DNA of 64,000 bases from Rhodotorula mucilaginosa (taxonomy: Eukaryota; Basidiomycota; Microbotryomycetes; Sporidiobolales; Sporidiobolaceae), in contig CP137872.1 in the NCBI GenBank assembly GCA_034406715.1, positions 620,001 to 684,000 of the forward strand. The letters are read 5' to 3'. Below, one piece after another: positions 24,466 through 35,462 of the stretch (position 1 is the first letter of the stretch; each line of letters starts with the position of its first letter). Under the pieces are notes generated by a model that saw nothing but the letters and a program-made list of their open reading frames with translations, ran no database searches and was not told the origin of the DNA. The position numbers and the translations under genes are program-made.

Positions 24466-25081
24466 CTGTAAGTCGCATCTCCTTACACATCCCCGCTCTG
24501 CCATAGATTAGCCTGACTCGCGATTGAGCTGACGGCTTTCTCCGATCTTCAGACAAACACACGGCGCCGCCTCGACAACGGCCGCTAGCTTCTGAGCAGG
24601 GCTGCTGCCATCGTCTGGGCCGCCGTATGCAGACACTACTCCGCCTGGGGCAGCGGACATCGCTCGCATGTACGGTCCAAACATCATCGCCGACGGATCG
24701 CAACAAGCGCCGCGGTCGGGCGCGAATCTTCCCAAGTCGTGGAAGCGCGAGTCGCTTCTGCAGCGCGGGCCAGGAGACGGATCGCAAGGCCACTCCAATT
24801 CCCCGGTTGGACGACGGAAGGCGAGGCCGTAAGGCCGACGGAACAGGTCGGCGGAAGCACGCTGTTTGCTGTACCGGATCGGCGAACCAGCCTCAGCACT
24901 TCCCGGACTAAACTCGCACTGTAATCACATTCATACCTGCGCTTACATTGCCCGCTCCCCGCTGAGAGCGGATCGTGCTGTCCCGCTTACATAGCTCTGA
25001 AAATTTTCTTCCGCCTCGACTCACGTCGCGGCGCGGTGCAGCCGATCCCTTTCTCAGCGGCCGTCCTCCCTCTAGCGCTCT
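24466..25081. other. intergenic region ALG13-MutY
   Basis: About 615 bp. It includes a good-looking intron pattern (GTAAGT at 24470, acceptor AG at 24551-24552) that could lie in the ALG13 3' UTR or an alternative end. A minus-strand open frame (24508-24798) lacks a credible start or splice partner. The last 180 bp precede the MutY start. Confidence 0.35.
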
Positions 25082-27568
25082 ATGCCGCCTAAGAAGAAGC
25101 CAGTGCAAGGCGTAGCTCGACCACCCTTGCCGCAGCCCAACCAGGCGCACCCCTGCGCTTCTCTGCTGCCATCTGCGCTCGCCCCGTCGACTTTCACCGA
25201 TCGGCCGCATCCGCCTGCGTATCACTGCTTCGTAACCTCGCCGTACTACCCGAGAACCGCACGCACGACAGATGAACCGCCAAAGAAGCGCTCGAAAGCT
25301 TCGTCTTCGGCCCCGAAGCTGCCGCCGGCCCTCGACACCGCAATCGACGCGGTCGTTCTTCAACAAAAGTTGTTGACCTGGTTCGACGGCGTCAAGGATA
25401 AGCGGGGGATGCCGTGGCGAAAGGATATCGATCCAAATACTCTGTCACGGAAGGAGAAGAACCGGCGAGGCTACGAGGTAAAACTCCGGCTGCCTTCACT
25501 CGCAGCTCTCGCTCATGAAATGCTCATCAATTCGTCACCGAATAGGTCTGGGTCTCCGAGATCATGTTGCAACAGACAACTGTCGCCGCTGTCATTCCAT
25601 ACTGGACGAAATGGATGGCCGAGTTTCCGACAGTCGAAGCGCTCGCGGACGGAGACTTGGAAGCGGTGAATCGGCTTTGGAAAGGCCTCGGCTACTACTC
25701 GCGAGCGAAGCGACTGTACGTGGCCGCGTCCTCATTCTCATGCTACTGCTGCCCCTCGAATGTTGTGCTGAACCTCGTTTGTGCAGACTCGACGGGGCGA
25801 GGACGGTCATGGAGAAGCACGGTGGCAACATGCCGCGAACGGCAGAAGGGTTACTCGACATTGATGGCATGTAAGCGAGAGTCTACAACGCCTGTGCTCA
25901 ACTCTGGGCACTACAACTGACTCTTAAACTTTAGCGGACCGTACTCGGCCGGGTCTGTTTCTTCCATCGCCTTTGCAGCTCGCTCAGCCCTGGTGAGCGC
26001 CACTTCTCCGCCTCGACCCGTTTTTTGATTCGCACCAGTGCGGATGAGCTTATGCGACGTCAACAGGTTGATGGCAACGTCACGCGTGTACTCTCGCGAT
26101 TGGTGGCGCTTCACGCTCCCGTTGCAGCAAAAGCAACGACCTCGTTCGTCTGGGCACTCGCCGACGTTCTGGTCCCGCCTCAAGCGACCGAGGACGAACC
26201 GAGTCCGCTCGGATCGGTCGGAGGCCTCAACAAGCCCGGGGCGTGGAACCAAGCGCTGATGGAACTCGGCGCGACGGTCTGCACGCCAAAGAATCCAAAG
26301 TGCGAAGAGTGCCCCCTCAACGAGGAGTGCTTGGCTTTTGCTGAGGTGAGTGGCCGAACAAAGTCGCCGTTTGTCAATGGACGGGCATTGTCATACTGAT
26401 GTACGGCGCATTCTGCGTCATCTCCTGCAGGCCAGGTTTGTGGCGCATCGGCCGCGCTCAAACGACGCACGAGCCGCCAGCAATCTTGAACCCGACATCG
26501 AGGACCTGTGCACCCTGTGCTCGCCCGTGCCGTACGAAACTACCGCCGAGGCTCGCAACCACAACGTCGAGGTATACCCGATGGCAAAGGAGAAGACCAA
26601 GAAGCGCGAAGAGGACACGGCTGTCTGCGTACTGGAATGGGTTCCGAAAGGTGTGGCGGATCCGACCGACGAGGAACGACAAGTCCTGCTCGTGAAACGA
26701 CCAGAGAAAGGTGCGTGTTGCTATACTCTCTGCCTGCTGAGAGATAAGACGCTGATCCTCGTTTTTTCGGCGGCTAGGCTTGCTCGCCGGCCTCTTCGAA
26801 TTCCCAGCAATCGATCTCGCGCCCGAAGACTCGCCCTTGAAAGCGTCAGCTCGCAGCTTGCGACTCGACAAGCTCGTGAGGTCTTTGATCGACACCTCGG
26901 ATTGTCTCTTGCGGTCGCCCGAAGACGCGAGCGCCGGCGCCCTCGTCTCGCGCACCGCTCTACCGACCGTGACGCAAGTCTACAGTCACATCACTCGCAC
27001 CTACCTCGCCGAGCACGTCGTCCTCTCCTCTTCGAGTCTTCCTCCGCTACGCCCCGCTTCGAAGCAAGCCCCGGCCGACTCGGCAGCGGTGGTGCAGTCT
27101 CGCGCCGGGGCGGCGAAATGGATCCCGGCGAGCCAAGTCGGGAGCGCGAATGTCGGCGGGGCGGTCGGCAAGATCTGGAACGAGCGCAACAGTCTCGTCA
27201 TCGGAGGTGGTGGTGGTGGCGGCGGCAGCAAGACGGTCGGTACGAGCGGGAAGAGATCTGGCAACAAGGGCAAGAATGGCTCGACCGCCGCGGCGCCGGA
27301 AAAGGGCCAAGCGAGCCTGGCCGGCTTCTTCCTCAAGAAAGGTCCGTCGGAGCCTCGGCCTCCTCCTCCGCCGTCATCATGGTCGTTTCTGAAGCACGAG
27401 TCGCCGGCGCCGGGCGCTGTCACTGCGGAGGACGACGACATTGTCATCGTCGAGACCACTGCGGTCACTGGCAGCGTCACCGAAGCGAGAGTACGCACTG
27501 CGCTCAACAGCAGTCCGGTCAAGGTGTACAAGAAGCGGCGAATCGCTTCTGACAGCGAGGACGAGTAG
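25082..27568 (+). CDS. MYH1: A/G-specific adenine DNA glycosylase (MutY homolog)
   Basis: Base-excision repair enzyme removing adenine opposite 8-oxoguanine. Exons 25082-25477, 25546-25715, 25787-25870, 25935-25992, 26067-26345, 26431-26710 and 26778-27568 total 2058 nt or 685 residues. [27 protein letters not shown] (catalytic Glu), the HhH loop [12 protein letters not shown] and VDGNVTRV (catalytic Asp, about D238) are present. The [4Fe-4S] cluster ligands follow C-X6-C-X2-C-X5-C (about C308, C315, C318, C324). A MutT-like C-terminal domain begins at [17 protein letters not shown] (about residues 600-607) matches the PCNA-interacting PIP box. The N-terminal PPKKKP and PPKKRSK motifs look like nuclear signals. 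The tail beyond 560 is low-complexity with a Gly run. Confidence 0.93.
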
Positions 27569-27733
27569 CGACAGCACAGAGGGAGGGCTATTTCATGTCG
27601 TTAATCAGATCACTTTTACCGAGCACACTCGGGTGCGCTGGCCGACCGTCGCGTATGTGAAAATCCCCTAATGATTACAACATGCGAAAGTGGTATGAGG
27701 ATGCTGTTAAGCGGCAGAGAGCGAGGAGTCCTT

Positions 27734-28767
27734 TCACTCGTCTCGGTCGTCTCTTTCTTCTCGGAAACGCGGATTCTGGAGAAAGCGTAGTGGTTCAGTA
27801 AGCGACCTGTGCTGTATCGAACACGGTATGGAGTCTCGGCTTTCGCTTGCTCTGACCCCAACCGATGACCAGCCGAAAGCACACGGGAAACACTCACCTC
27901 GTCTGGCATTCCCGCTCCGGTCGGGACTTCTCGCCCCGCACCGCTCGCGTCGTGATCTGATCGGTACGTGTCCTCGACTTCGCGCTGCCGTTGCGCCTCC
28001 ATCTCTTCCCGGTTCTTGAGGTGACCCCAACCGCCTCGACCGGCTGCGCACCACGGTTTTTTCGCGAACAGAGGAAAAGAGGGAGGTATGCGGACGTCAG
28101 CATCGACCGAACTTGGGAGCAAGTCAAAAGGATTGCTGAGGTCGCGAGGTGGTATCCAAGCCCCAAAAAGAGAGTGTAAAAGAAAAAGACTGACCGTCCC
28201 AGTCCTCTCGGTACTCGTCCCGAACCTGTCCTCCCGATCTCCCTCGGCCGTATTGCCGGTTCTCTGTGTATCCCGGGTCAAGATCGCACCGGATGATGCG
28301 CTCGTCGAGTTTGGTCCCCGAGACGTAGCGGAGCGAGGCGACGGCATCTTGGTGGGCAAAGAACCTGCAGGACGGATGAGAGCAAGAGAGGGAGTCCGAG
28401 GTTAGTGGAAGCGGCCTCTGCCCGCGCTCCGCGCCGACAATACTGACTCACTCTACGAAGCAGAAACCGCACGGAGTCTTTTGGTTGCGGTCGAGGCCCA
28501 TGATGATTCGCTTGATGTCTCCGACTCGGCTGAACAGCTCGTAGATCTGTTCTTCGGTCGTGAAAAAGCTGCGCGCGACCACAATCGCATCAGTGGCCTG
28601 TCTCTCTGCAGCATGACAGTCTGCAAGGGCGGGGCTCACGAGAGGTTTCCGACGTAGACGGTCGACGAGACGGCGAGGTTGGCATGCTGGACGTTGATCG
28701 GCAGCGGAGAGCGCGAGTCGCGATACGAGCTGTACGACGACAGCGACGTGATGACCGTGGTTGCCAT
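27734..28767 (-). CDS. CBC2: nuclear cap-binding protein small subunit
   Basis: CBP20/NCBP2, which binds the 7-methylguanosine cap with CBP80. Exons on the minus strand are 28640-28767, 28452-28568, 28195-28364, 27898-28043 and 27734-27775, totalling 603 nt or 200 residues. RNP2 is VYVGNLS and RNP1 is [32 protein letters not shown] and the segment [17 protein letters not shown] are near-diagnostic for CBP20. The C-terminal part is RG/RE-rich with [13 protein letters not shown] as in fungal homologs. The last 13 residues ([13 protein letters not shown]) come from an exon after a 122-nt intron, chosen by frame and acceptor; an alternative acceptor would give a shorter end. Confidence 0.92.
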
Positions 28768-28979
28768 GCTGGCTAGACTGTGCCTGTCACGCCGAAGGAC
28801 AAGCTACACTGCCCGGATGAGCCTCACGAGCTCCCATTAGTCAGGGTTGTAATAGACGTGTAAGCCGCCTTACAAATACTCGAATTTCGATTCTCATCAG
28901 CTGCGAGCCAACCCTGGCAGCTGCGTCATTGCGAGCAACCCCTCTCCACACATACCAAACACTCGACCCGCTCAAGGCC
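28768..28979. promoter_or_regulatory. divergent promoter region, CBC2 and coiled-coil gene
   Basis: 212 bp separate two divergent start codons, so both promoters must lie here. No defined element recognised. Confidence 0.45.
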
Positions 28980-29788
28980 ATGGACCAGCTCTCGGAATCC
29001 ACCACCAAGTCGCTCGGAGAAGTCGAGCTGCCGGAGCAGCTCGAGCAGCGCCTTATCGAAGAACAGGAGCGCTTCCATCACCCGTACGCTCGCGTCCCTT
29101 CTCTGCTTAGGGCTGCTAGAGCAGGCAGAGAGACTCTGGTTGCACCCCAGTATGCTGACAAGCCATGAACCCTTGATGGGCGCTCTCGCCGCTCGGACCG
29201 CTCCGCCCCGCCTGACCGACTCGGTCCCGAACCACAGCAAATCGGTCGACCAAGACCTCGCAGAAGTCACAGCGCGCCACGACGCCATCATTCAGGAGCG
29301 CGTCAAGCACAACCACGACGAGGTTGAACACGTGCGTGCTTGATTCGGGTCGTGTCACCCCGTATGCATGGGGTGGAAGCTCTGCGAAGTCGCGGCTGCT
29401 CGTGTCGGCGGGCCCCACATCCCTCCCAGTACTGACATGCTCGGTTTCGACGGATACAGGCCAAGCAAGTCGCCGCAGCTCACCACCAGCAGCACCAGAC
29501 CGGTGCGAAGGAGACGGGGAACCCCGCCGCGGTCGACGAGCTCTCGCGAGGAGTGCAGGAGAAGTAGGTCAGTCCGCGCCTTGCCGGAGCCTCATGAAGC
29601 CGCTGTTTCTTCTGGGCTTGAAAGGGCTATGCAAGCCAGTCGATACTGACCTCAAGGGAAACACCACCGCCTACAGGCAACGCAGCGTCGCGCAGAAGCA
29701 AGCCGAACTGACCGACCTCGACGCACGTCTCGAACGCGCTGCCCAGGTCGAGCGAGATCTGCGAGCCCGCCTAGGAGAAGCCGTGTAA
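28980..29788 (+). CDS. small coiled-coil protein, function unknown
   Basis: Not recognised. Exons 28980-29083, 29238-29331, 29460-29563 and 29677-29788 total 414 nt or 137 residues. The protein is charged and helical throughout: LPEQLEQRLIEEQERFHH, LAEVTARHDAIIQERVKHNHDEVEH, a His/Gln-rich middle, then a heptad-like C-terminus (KQAELTDLDARLERAAQVERDLRARL). It has no membrane segment or signal peptide. Intron 1 (154 nt) is longer than the others; its acceptor at 29237 was chosen because it follows a CTGAC branch site and keeps frame. Size and composition suit a small scaffold or tethering-complex subunit, but that is a guess. Confidence 0.6.
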
Positions 29789-30030
29789 ATGTTTTCTGTA
29801 CCCTTTTGTCTCTTTCTCTATCGCCTCTGTCTATGATCCCCTCTCCTCCTCCCTTTCGTTCCCCTTGCCTGCAGTTTCAGCTTTTTTACCCCCCCCGCTT
29901 TCATAGCTCCTGCATACCTCTTTGCATGATCAGCCGTGATCCGAGACTCGAGCAGAGAGCGAAACTCCCTCTGTCGTGAGCAGAAGAAAGAAGAGAGTAG
30001 ATACAGATGCGCGCGCGCTCGAAGCCTAAG

Positions 30031-31848
30031 TTACGCAGCGGGGGACGCCTCGACGGCCTGTCCGTGACCAGCAGCTCCTGTCGGAACTCCTTGTCGGCTG
30101 TCTGCGGCTGGTGGCGCCGCAAAGTGCTGCTGCTGCTGCTGCTGCTCCGAGTGCTCGATCGCCGGTGTCGCGAGCGGCGTTTCGAGCACGTGAGGCGGGC
30201 CGGACTGCGCAGCGGGAAGGCCCTGCACTCCGTCCCGATTCCGGTACAACGTAATCTCTTGCTGCCTGGTTGCACAGACCGTCAAAACAAAAGTCAGTCA
30301 GGACTCCAACAAGGTAGATGGGCACACAAAGTTGAAAAGAGGAAGTCTGAGGAAGGGACGCACTTGAAATACCGTCGGTTCTCCTCGTCGATGAGGACCA
30401 GGTTGAGGTAATACCGCGTCGAGAACTTCTTGTTGACGTCCCGGAACGTCGGCGTGAGTTCAAAGCCGCCGAGGAAGAGCCGGATCGGGATCGTCTCGCC
30501 TGCGTTGCGGGTGAGGCGCCGTCAACATCCGCGAGACAATCAAGGTCTTGAGAAGAGACGAGAGACTCGCCTCGCACAGGTGCGCCGTCCATGATCTCGA
30601 ATTTCGTGATCGTCTCACTCTCGTTGTATTGATTCGGAGCTGGTTTCCCGCGAGTCGACGCAGGCAGATGGGGACGTCAAACCCAGGCGCAAGTTGATCG
30701 AAACAACATTGCGAACACTCACCGGCGCCCGTCGTCTCTCGCCGGATAATGCTCAGCTCCATGTGTTTGATCTTGATCCGGACCAGGAGGAAGTAGATCT
30801 TGCCGACAATCACGTCCTTCAAGTGGTACCTGCGTTTTCACATGGAGTGCCCGTTTCTCGGTCAGTTTCTGCGCTCTTGCGGCGGCGGCGGCGTACGAGT
30901 CTCGACGACGACATGACATACTTGGCTTTGTTGTACTCGAACTCGATGTGCAGGCAGTCTTCGATTCCGACCTCCATCTTGATCGAGTTGACAATGTCGG
31001 GCGGCATCCGGTACGAGTGCACCCAGAGCTCCTTCTCCTTGACCACGTCGGCCATTCTTCGAGACACAGTGACGCGGATAAAGTATCTGTAACAAGGGTT
31101 GTGAGGTCAGTCGGGCGAAGTCGGAGGCCGCCGCTGGCTGAAGAGCGATGCGGGGGTTCAATAAATAGAGAGGGGTCTGCGGCCGCACCTCAATTTGACG
31201 TTGATGCCATGATAGCTCTCGTACTGCTTCTCGACGTTCTTGAACTCGAAATCGAACGCCTGCGCCGTCCGTAGCTCGCCCGGGTTTGCGAGTTCTTGCA
31301 CGAGCGACAAGAACTCGTAGTGGTTCCCTCGGTCGTAGAAGAGTTCTGTAGACTCCGTGTCAATATGAGCTTCCACTGGAAGAAGTAGTACACCCCGCGC
31401 TCATGCCAGGCTTGCAGGCGCGAAGAGCACGACGTTGCTTCTGGGTGGTCGGAACTCACCGATACTGCCGACAAACTCGACTTTGATGCCATCGTGCTTG
31501 ACCCCTTTGCCGTCTTTGACCCTCACGAGTACCTGTAGCGGGCGTATAATGCACCAAACGGCGTACAGAGACCGTCAGCAGCGCCGAAGGGTGTCGCGGC
31601 CCCACCTGGCATCGCAGAGTCGACGTCGCGCCGACCCCCTGCAGAGCGGGTCGGAGCGAGGCAGAACGCACCTGTCCTTTCACGGCTTCGCCGTCCAAGT
31701 AGACCGGACACCGCTCCCGCCCTGCGAACGCGTCTCCTTTCGACCCTTTGCCCGTGTCACCCTTGACTTCGACAAACTGGCGGTTCTCCTCGTCGGCGAG
31801 CCGCACATCGACGTCGATCCCGCTCCCGAACGAGAAGAATGCTGCCAT
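30031..31848 (-). CDS. VPS26: retromer subunit Vps26
   Basis: Arrestin-fold subunit of the retromer cargo-selective complex on endosomes. Exons on the minus strand are 31672-31848, 31460-31532, 31189-31345, 30922-31086, 30723-30829, 30571-30639, 30364-30499 and 30031-30265, totalling 1119 nt or 372 residues. Family segments include [64 protein letters not shown] and PIRLFLGGFELTPTFRDVNKKFSTRYYLNLVLIDEENRRYFK (each read across exon joins). The intron between exons 30571-30639 and 30364-30499 has a GC donor (GCGAGT). The C-terminus adds a Gln-rich tail (about residues 320-372) after the conserved QQEITLYR. Confidence 0.95.
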
Positions 31849-32688
31849 CGGGACCGCGGTTCAGCTCAAGTGGTGTGGCTGAGGTGTCGGTGTCGGCTTG
31901 CGGGCAACTTGCGAGCGATCGGCGACGTCGACGAGAGGAGCTATTTTTTTCATAAGCGTGACCTGGTCTGCGATCAGACTATATCCCTTACTTTTGAACT
32001 ATGCATAAAGCGGGAAGAGCGACCGCACGCTCGTTGGTGCCAGGAGATTCTACTCGCTTTGATTGAATTTTGCAGAAAGAGTCTTTCCCATCCTCTCAGC
32101 ACCGCCGGAAGGGTTCCGTGTATAGTTCAGACGTCAAGGTGAGGTGCGCGCAAAGAGCAGTGACCGGGAACGGAGACCGTCGGTGAGAGAAGACTGCGAC
32201 CGAGACAAGGCGACATCCTCTTCGCCCGGCCTTGAACGACGGAGCGACAAAGAGGGTCCCGCGGAGCTTTGAAACGCTCACTTCGCTTGTAAGCCTGCAA
32301 GGAAGTGAGCATAAGGCCATCCTGCCGCGCAACTGGAGCCACGTCTCCATAGTCGGGTAAGCGTCCCCGCGTCGTTGTCGCACGTACCGCCGACGAGCGC
32401 ACGGAGACCATCCCATGTGATGCGCCGGGTGGGACTGGCCAAAAGGAGGTGTCCGCCTGCAACCCGAGACGGCAGGTAAGCGAACCGTGCTGAGATCGCC
32501 GGGCAAAGAAGAGGAGGATGTCGCGAGTCGAGCAGCAGTAACCGTGCGGACGCAGTTCCGACTCTTCTCCCCCGCAAAGTCCCTCTCCCAGCGGCCCTGT
32601 GTCCGAGTGCAGCATCACCCATGCCCTTAGAGACTTGCCCGTGGCCTGTCCGCACCTTGCTGCTGCGACCGAGAGCGTTAGGAGCTGA
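31849..32688. other. intergenic region upstream of VPS26
   Basis: No supported gene. It must hold the VPS26 promoter on the minus strand. Long minus-strand open frames here (for example 32127-32618) have no recognisable protein features and are typical of GC-rich chance frames. Confidence 0.4.
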
Positions 32689-32949
32689 TTCTCCCAACTA
32701 CGGCGCTACATCCCGACGCACGGCCTCGGTCTGACAGCGGCGATTCAGCAGCAAGCGAGCAGCACGTCTTGGTCGAGAGCCAGGTATAGCAAGTCAAGTG
32801 GCACTGTCGAGGATGAGGTCCCGGACATCGACACCGGCGGCGTCGACCTCCTCAAGGCCAGCGCAGGCGCTCCTGCTCAAGCGGGTCCAGTAGCGGTGGC
32901 GACCCAGTCACAAAAGACTGCCCTGGACGCGGTGAAGGCTGTTTGGTAG
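32689..32949 (+). other. orphan open frame, possible 3' exon or gene remnant
   Basis: An 86-codon frame without an ATG ends at a TAG (32947-32949). Its last ~65 residues look protein-like (acidic VEDEVPDIDTGGVDLLKAS, then an Ala/Gln-rich end ALDAVKAVW). No upstream exon or start could be joined confidently. It could be the terminal exon of an undetected gene, a decayed remnant, or chance. Confidence 0.22.
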
Positions 32950-33224
32950 AGAGAGTCAGCGTTATGTACAGCTGTGTACGAGGAAGAGAGAGAGAGAGTT
33001 GAGTTGTCTGCGCCTGAAGCCGACGCTCTTTCGCCGCAGCTCAGGGACCTCCGCGTCAAGCCGGACGTCAATTTGCGGGGCCCCGCGTAAGAAGGTTCCG
33101 AAAGCCAGGAGAGCTCTCGTCAACGTCGAGCGCTCTCTCCCCCTGGCATCAGCAAGCAGCAGCAGCTTGTCTGTTCGTGGAGCGACTCGTTCCAGGTGGC
33201 CTGCTCGCCTACACCGGCTCCGAG

Positions 33225-34874
33225 ATGCCCTTCGTCGACTTGCCATCCCACCACTTGTCAGTCCCGCATTCTCATCGCACTCCCGTCCAACGCAGCTTGG
33301 CAAAGACACTTCAGTGACCCTTCCACACCGTGCAACAGGCGCCAGTACTACACGATCAACCCGTCCTACGAACCGAATGCACAGACTTCCATCAAGTCCG
33401 AACCGCCGGCGGCACAAGAAGCCATCGACGACTCGAAACCGATCCTCGTCTTTTGCCATGCGGCAACCAGTTCCAGTCACTCGTTCTTGTACCAGGTGCG
33501 GACTTCTCTGCGATACGACAGGCCTACCTCAGGATGCTGACTGCTCGCGCTCTTGCTAGTTCACCGATCCGCGTATGACCGAAGCGCTCAACCTCGTCGC
33601 GTTCGATTCCCGATATTACGGCTACACACAAGGACCGCGTCTGGACCGTTTTCAAACTCTGGAGGTGCGCCCTGGAAGCCATTCGTGTGCGAACCTCGGA
33701 AGGTGGTCTAATAGCCTGCCTTTTCGCCCCGGGCTTGACAGGAGAGAGCAGACGAGATGCTCGAAGCCATCGAGGCGGTCATCGGGGACAGGCCGTTCTC
33801 GTACCTCGGCGAGAGCTTCGTTGGATCTCATGTGGGAATATACCTCGCAGCAAAACGGCCTGAAAAGGTGTGGCCGAGGCGCCTCGAACTCAAAATCTCG
33901 GCTTCGGCTGACCATTTTCCGATTGATTTTGCTTCGGCGGCCGCAGGTCAAATCAATCATCCTCCTCTCCCCGTCTTGGCCACAAGAGTGAGAAGGGTCT
34001 TTTCCTCATCGCTTACCTTCTGTGCAGATCGCTTACTGCTTGTGCGTTCGGCTAGTCCGCCCGAGTTTGCAAAGACTTTGACCGCCGAATGGATGCCGCT
34101 CTGCGCTTCAAACAAGAACGGAAACGGAACAAGGACAGGCGAGATCCCCGAGCCTGCGCTCGCCATCGTCGGCAAGTTTCTACCTACACTTCAGAGTACG
34201 AGGCGCGAGGCTTACACTTTCTCCCCCCCACCCCTTTTCCTACACCCGCAGCCGACTACTTTTTTTCTCAGACTGAGCTTCACCCGGACCGGCGGCGAAA
34301 CTTTCTCGAGCGATGGCAAGAAGAGCGTGCGTTTACTCTCGACCGTGAACCGCACCAAGAACGGGACAGCGTTGATGCTGATCTCGTCGACGAGCTTTTG
34401 GCTTTCGCTCGTGCAGAAGGACCCGGCGAGGACATGTTCAAGCTGGAGCAGCTCATGTTCTGGTTCAAACGACCACTCCCGTCAGACGACGTCTTTGAGA
34501 AGATCAAGTGTCCCGTCCTCCTCCTCGGAGGAACTCGCGACCAGACCGTCAGTTCGAGCGATGCCTTGAAAGCCTGGTTCGACCTGCTCAAGAATGGTGA
34601 GCGACCTCCGACCTTTTCCCCTCGCGGGTCGCCTCCTTCCCAAAAAGCTGACATCTTGGGTCCTTTGCTTGGAGCCCGAGCAGTCCCTCCCGAAGACCGG
34701 CGGATCGAGCGGATCGTCGACGGTCCGCACTTGCTCGCCCTCCTCGAACCGAACCGAGTAAACCGCTTCATCCTGGCGTTCCTCAAGCGATGTGAGTTCT
34801 ACGCATTGCCATTCGACACGTCAACCGGGCGCCATACTGACGACTTGTGGTCCAACACAGACGGTCTTGCATAG
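33225..34874 (+). CDS. alpha/beta-hydrolase fold protein
   Basis: Serine hydrolase of unknown substrate. Exons 33225-33256, 33339-33495, 33560-33664, 33742-33867, 33947-33987, 34056-34195, 34252-34596, 34684-34791 and 34861-34874 (14 nt) total 1068 nt or 355 residues. KPILVFCHAATSSSHSF is the oxyanion-hole strand, YLGESFVGSHVG the nucleophile elbow (Ser), CPVLLLGGTRDQTV the acid strand (Asp), and DGPHLLALLEPNRVNRFILAFL supplies the late His, so the catalytic triad is complete. The elbow reads GESFVG. No signal peptide is seen. The end of exon 34056-34195 is ambiguous: a GC donor (GCAAGT at about 34171) would also stay in frame. Confidence 0.82.
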
Positions 34875-35462
34875 ATCGCTCGTCTCGCTCGCAAAACACA
34901 AAATGGACCAAGCCATGCGGAAACATGACCGCAAGGGCTCGCACTGTCCAACCACCTCCTGTAGCTCCTATATCAACATATCGCCACACATCTGTCCTCG
35001 CGCCGACTCCCCACCGCGGGCTCCCTGCAAGTTGTTATTCTGTTTAATCGAAAGCGTCCTTTGAGGCAGTCGAAAGTGACGAGTCTCTGATACGTGTCAC
35101 TTCGTCAGGTGATCTTGCGAGCGTGTCAATAGCGTTGTGGTCTCCTTGCTGCATAGTGCCATAAACGATCCGCGTCGCAGCGCCGGCTGGAAGACTCCCG
35201 CGAACGCAACAAGCTGATGGAGAGGACAGCAAATCCCACCACACCGTGGCTCACAATGCGTGCGCAGCATGCCCGCGAGAAACACTAGAGGGCGCCGTCC
35301 TCCAGTCTCTCTCTCTCTCTCTGTGTCTGCAACGCGCCAACGCGCGCCACCACAAGGAGAAACCACGAACAAGAACAAGCCGAAGAGACCTGAAGAGTCG
35401 AAACACATATTCCGTGTTACATGTGCGGCGACGACGACGACCACGACCATGCGACGAGCGCT
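34875..35462. other. convergent intergenic region
   Basis: 3' ends of the hydrolase and eL27 genes. A short CT repeat at 35307-35322 is the only notable structure. Confidence 0.45.

Noticed and set aside
24508-24899. Minus-strand frames between ALG13 and MutY that look partly protein-like
   Set aside because: The two candidate pieces are in different frames and no consensus intron joins them.
32096-32697. Three overlapping minus-strand frames upstream of VPS26
   Set aside because: Mutually exclusive frames with no family resemblance and no splice signals that join them.
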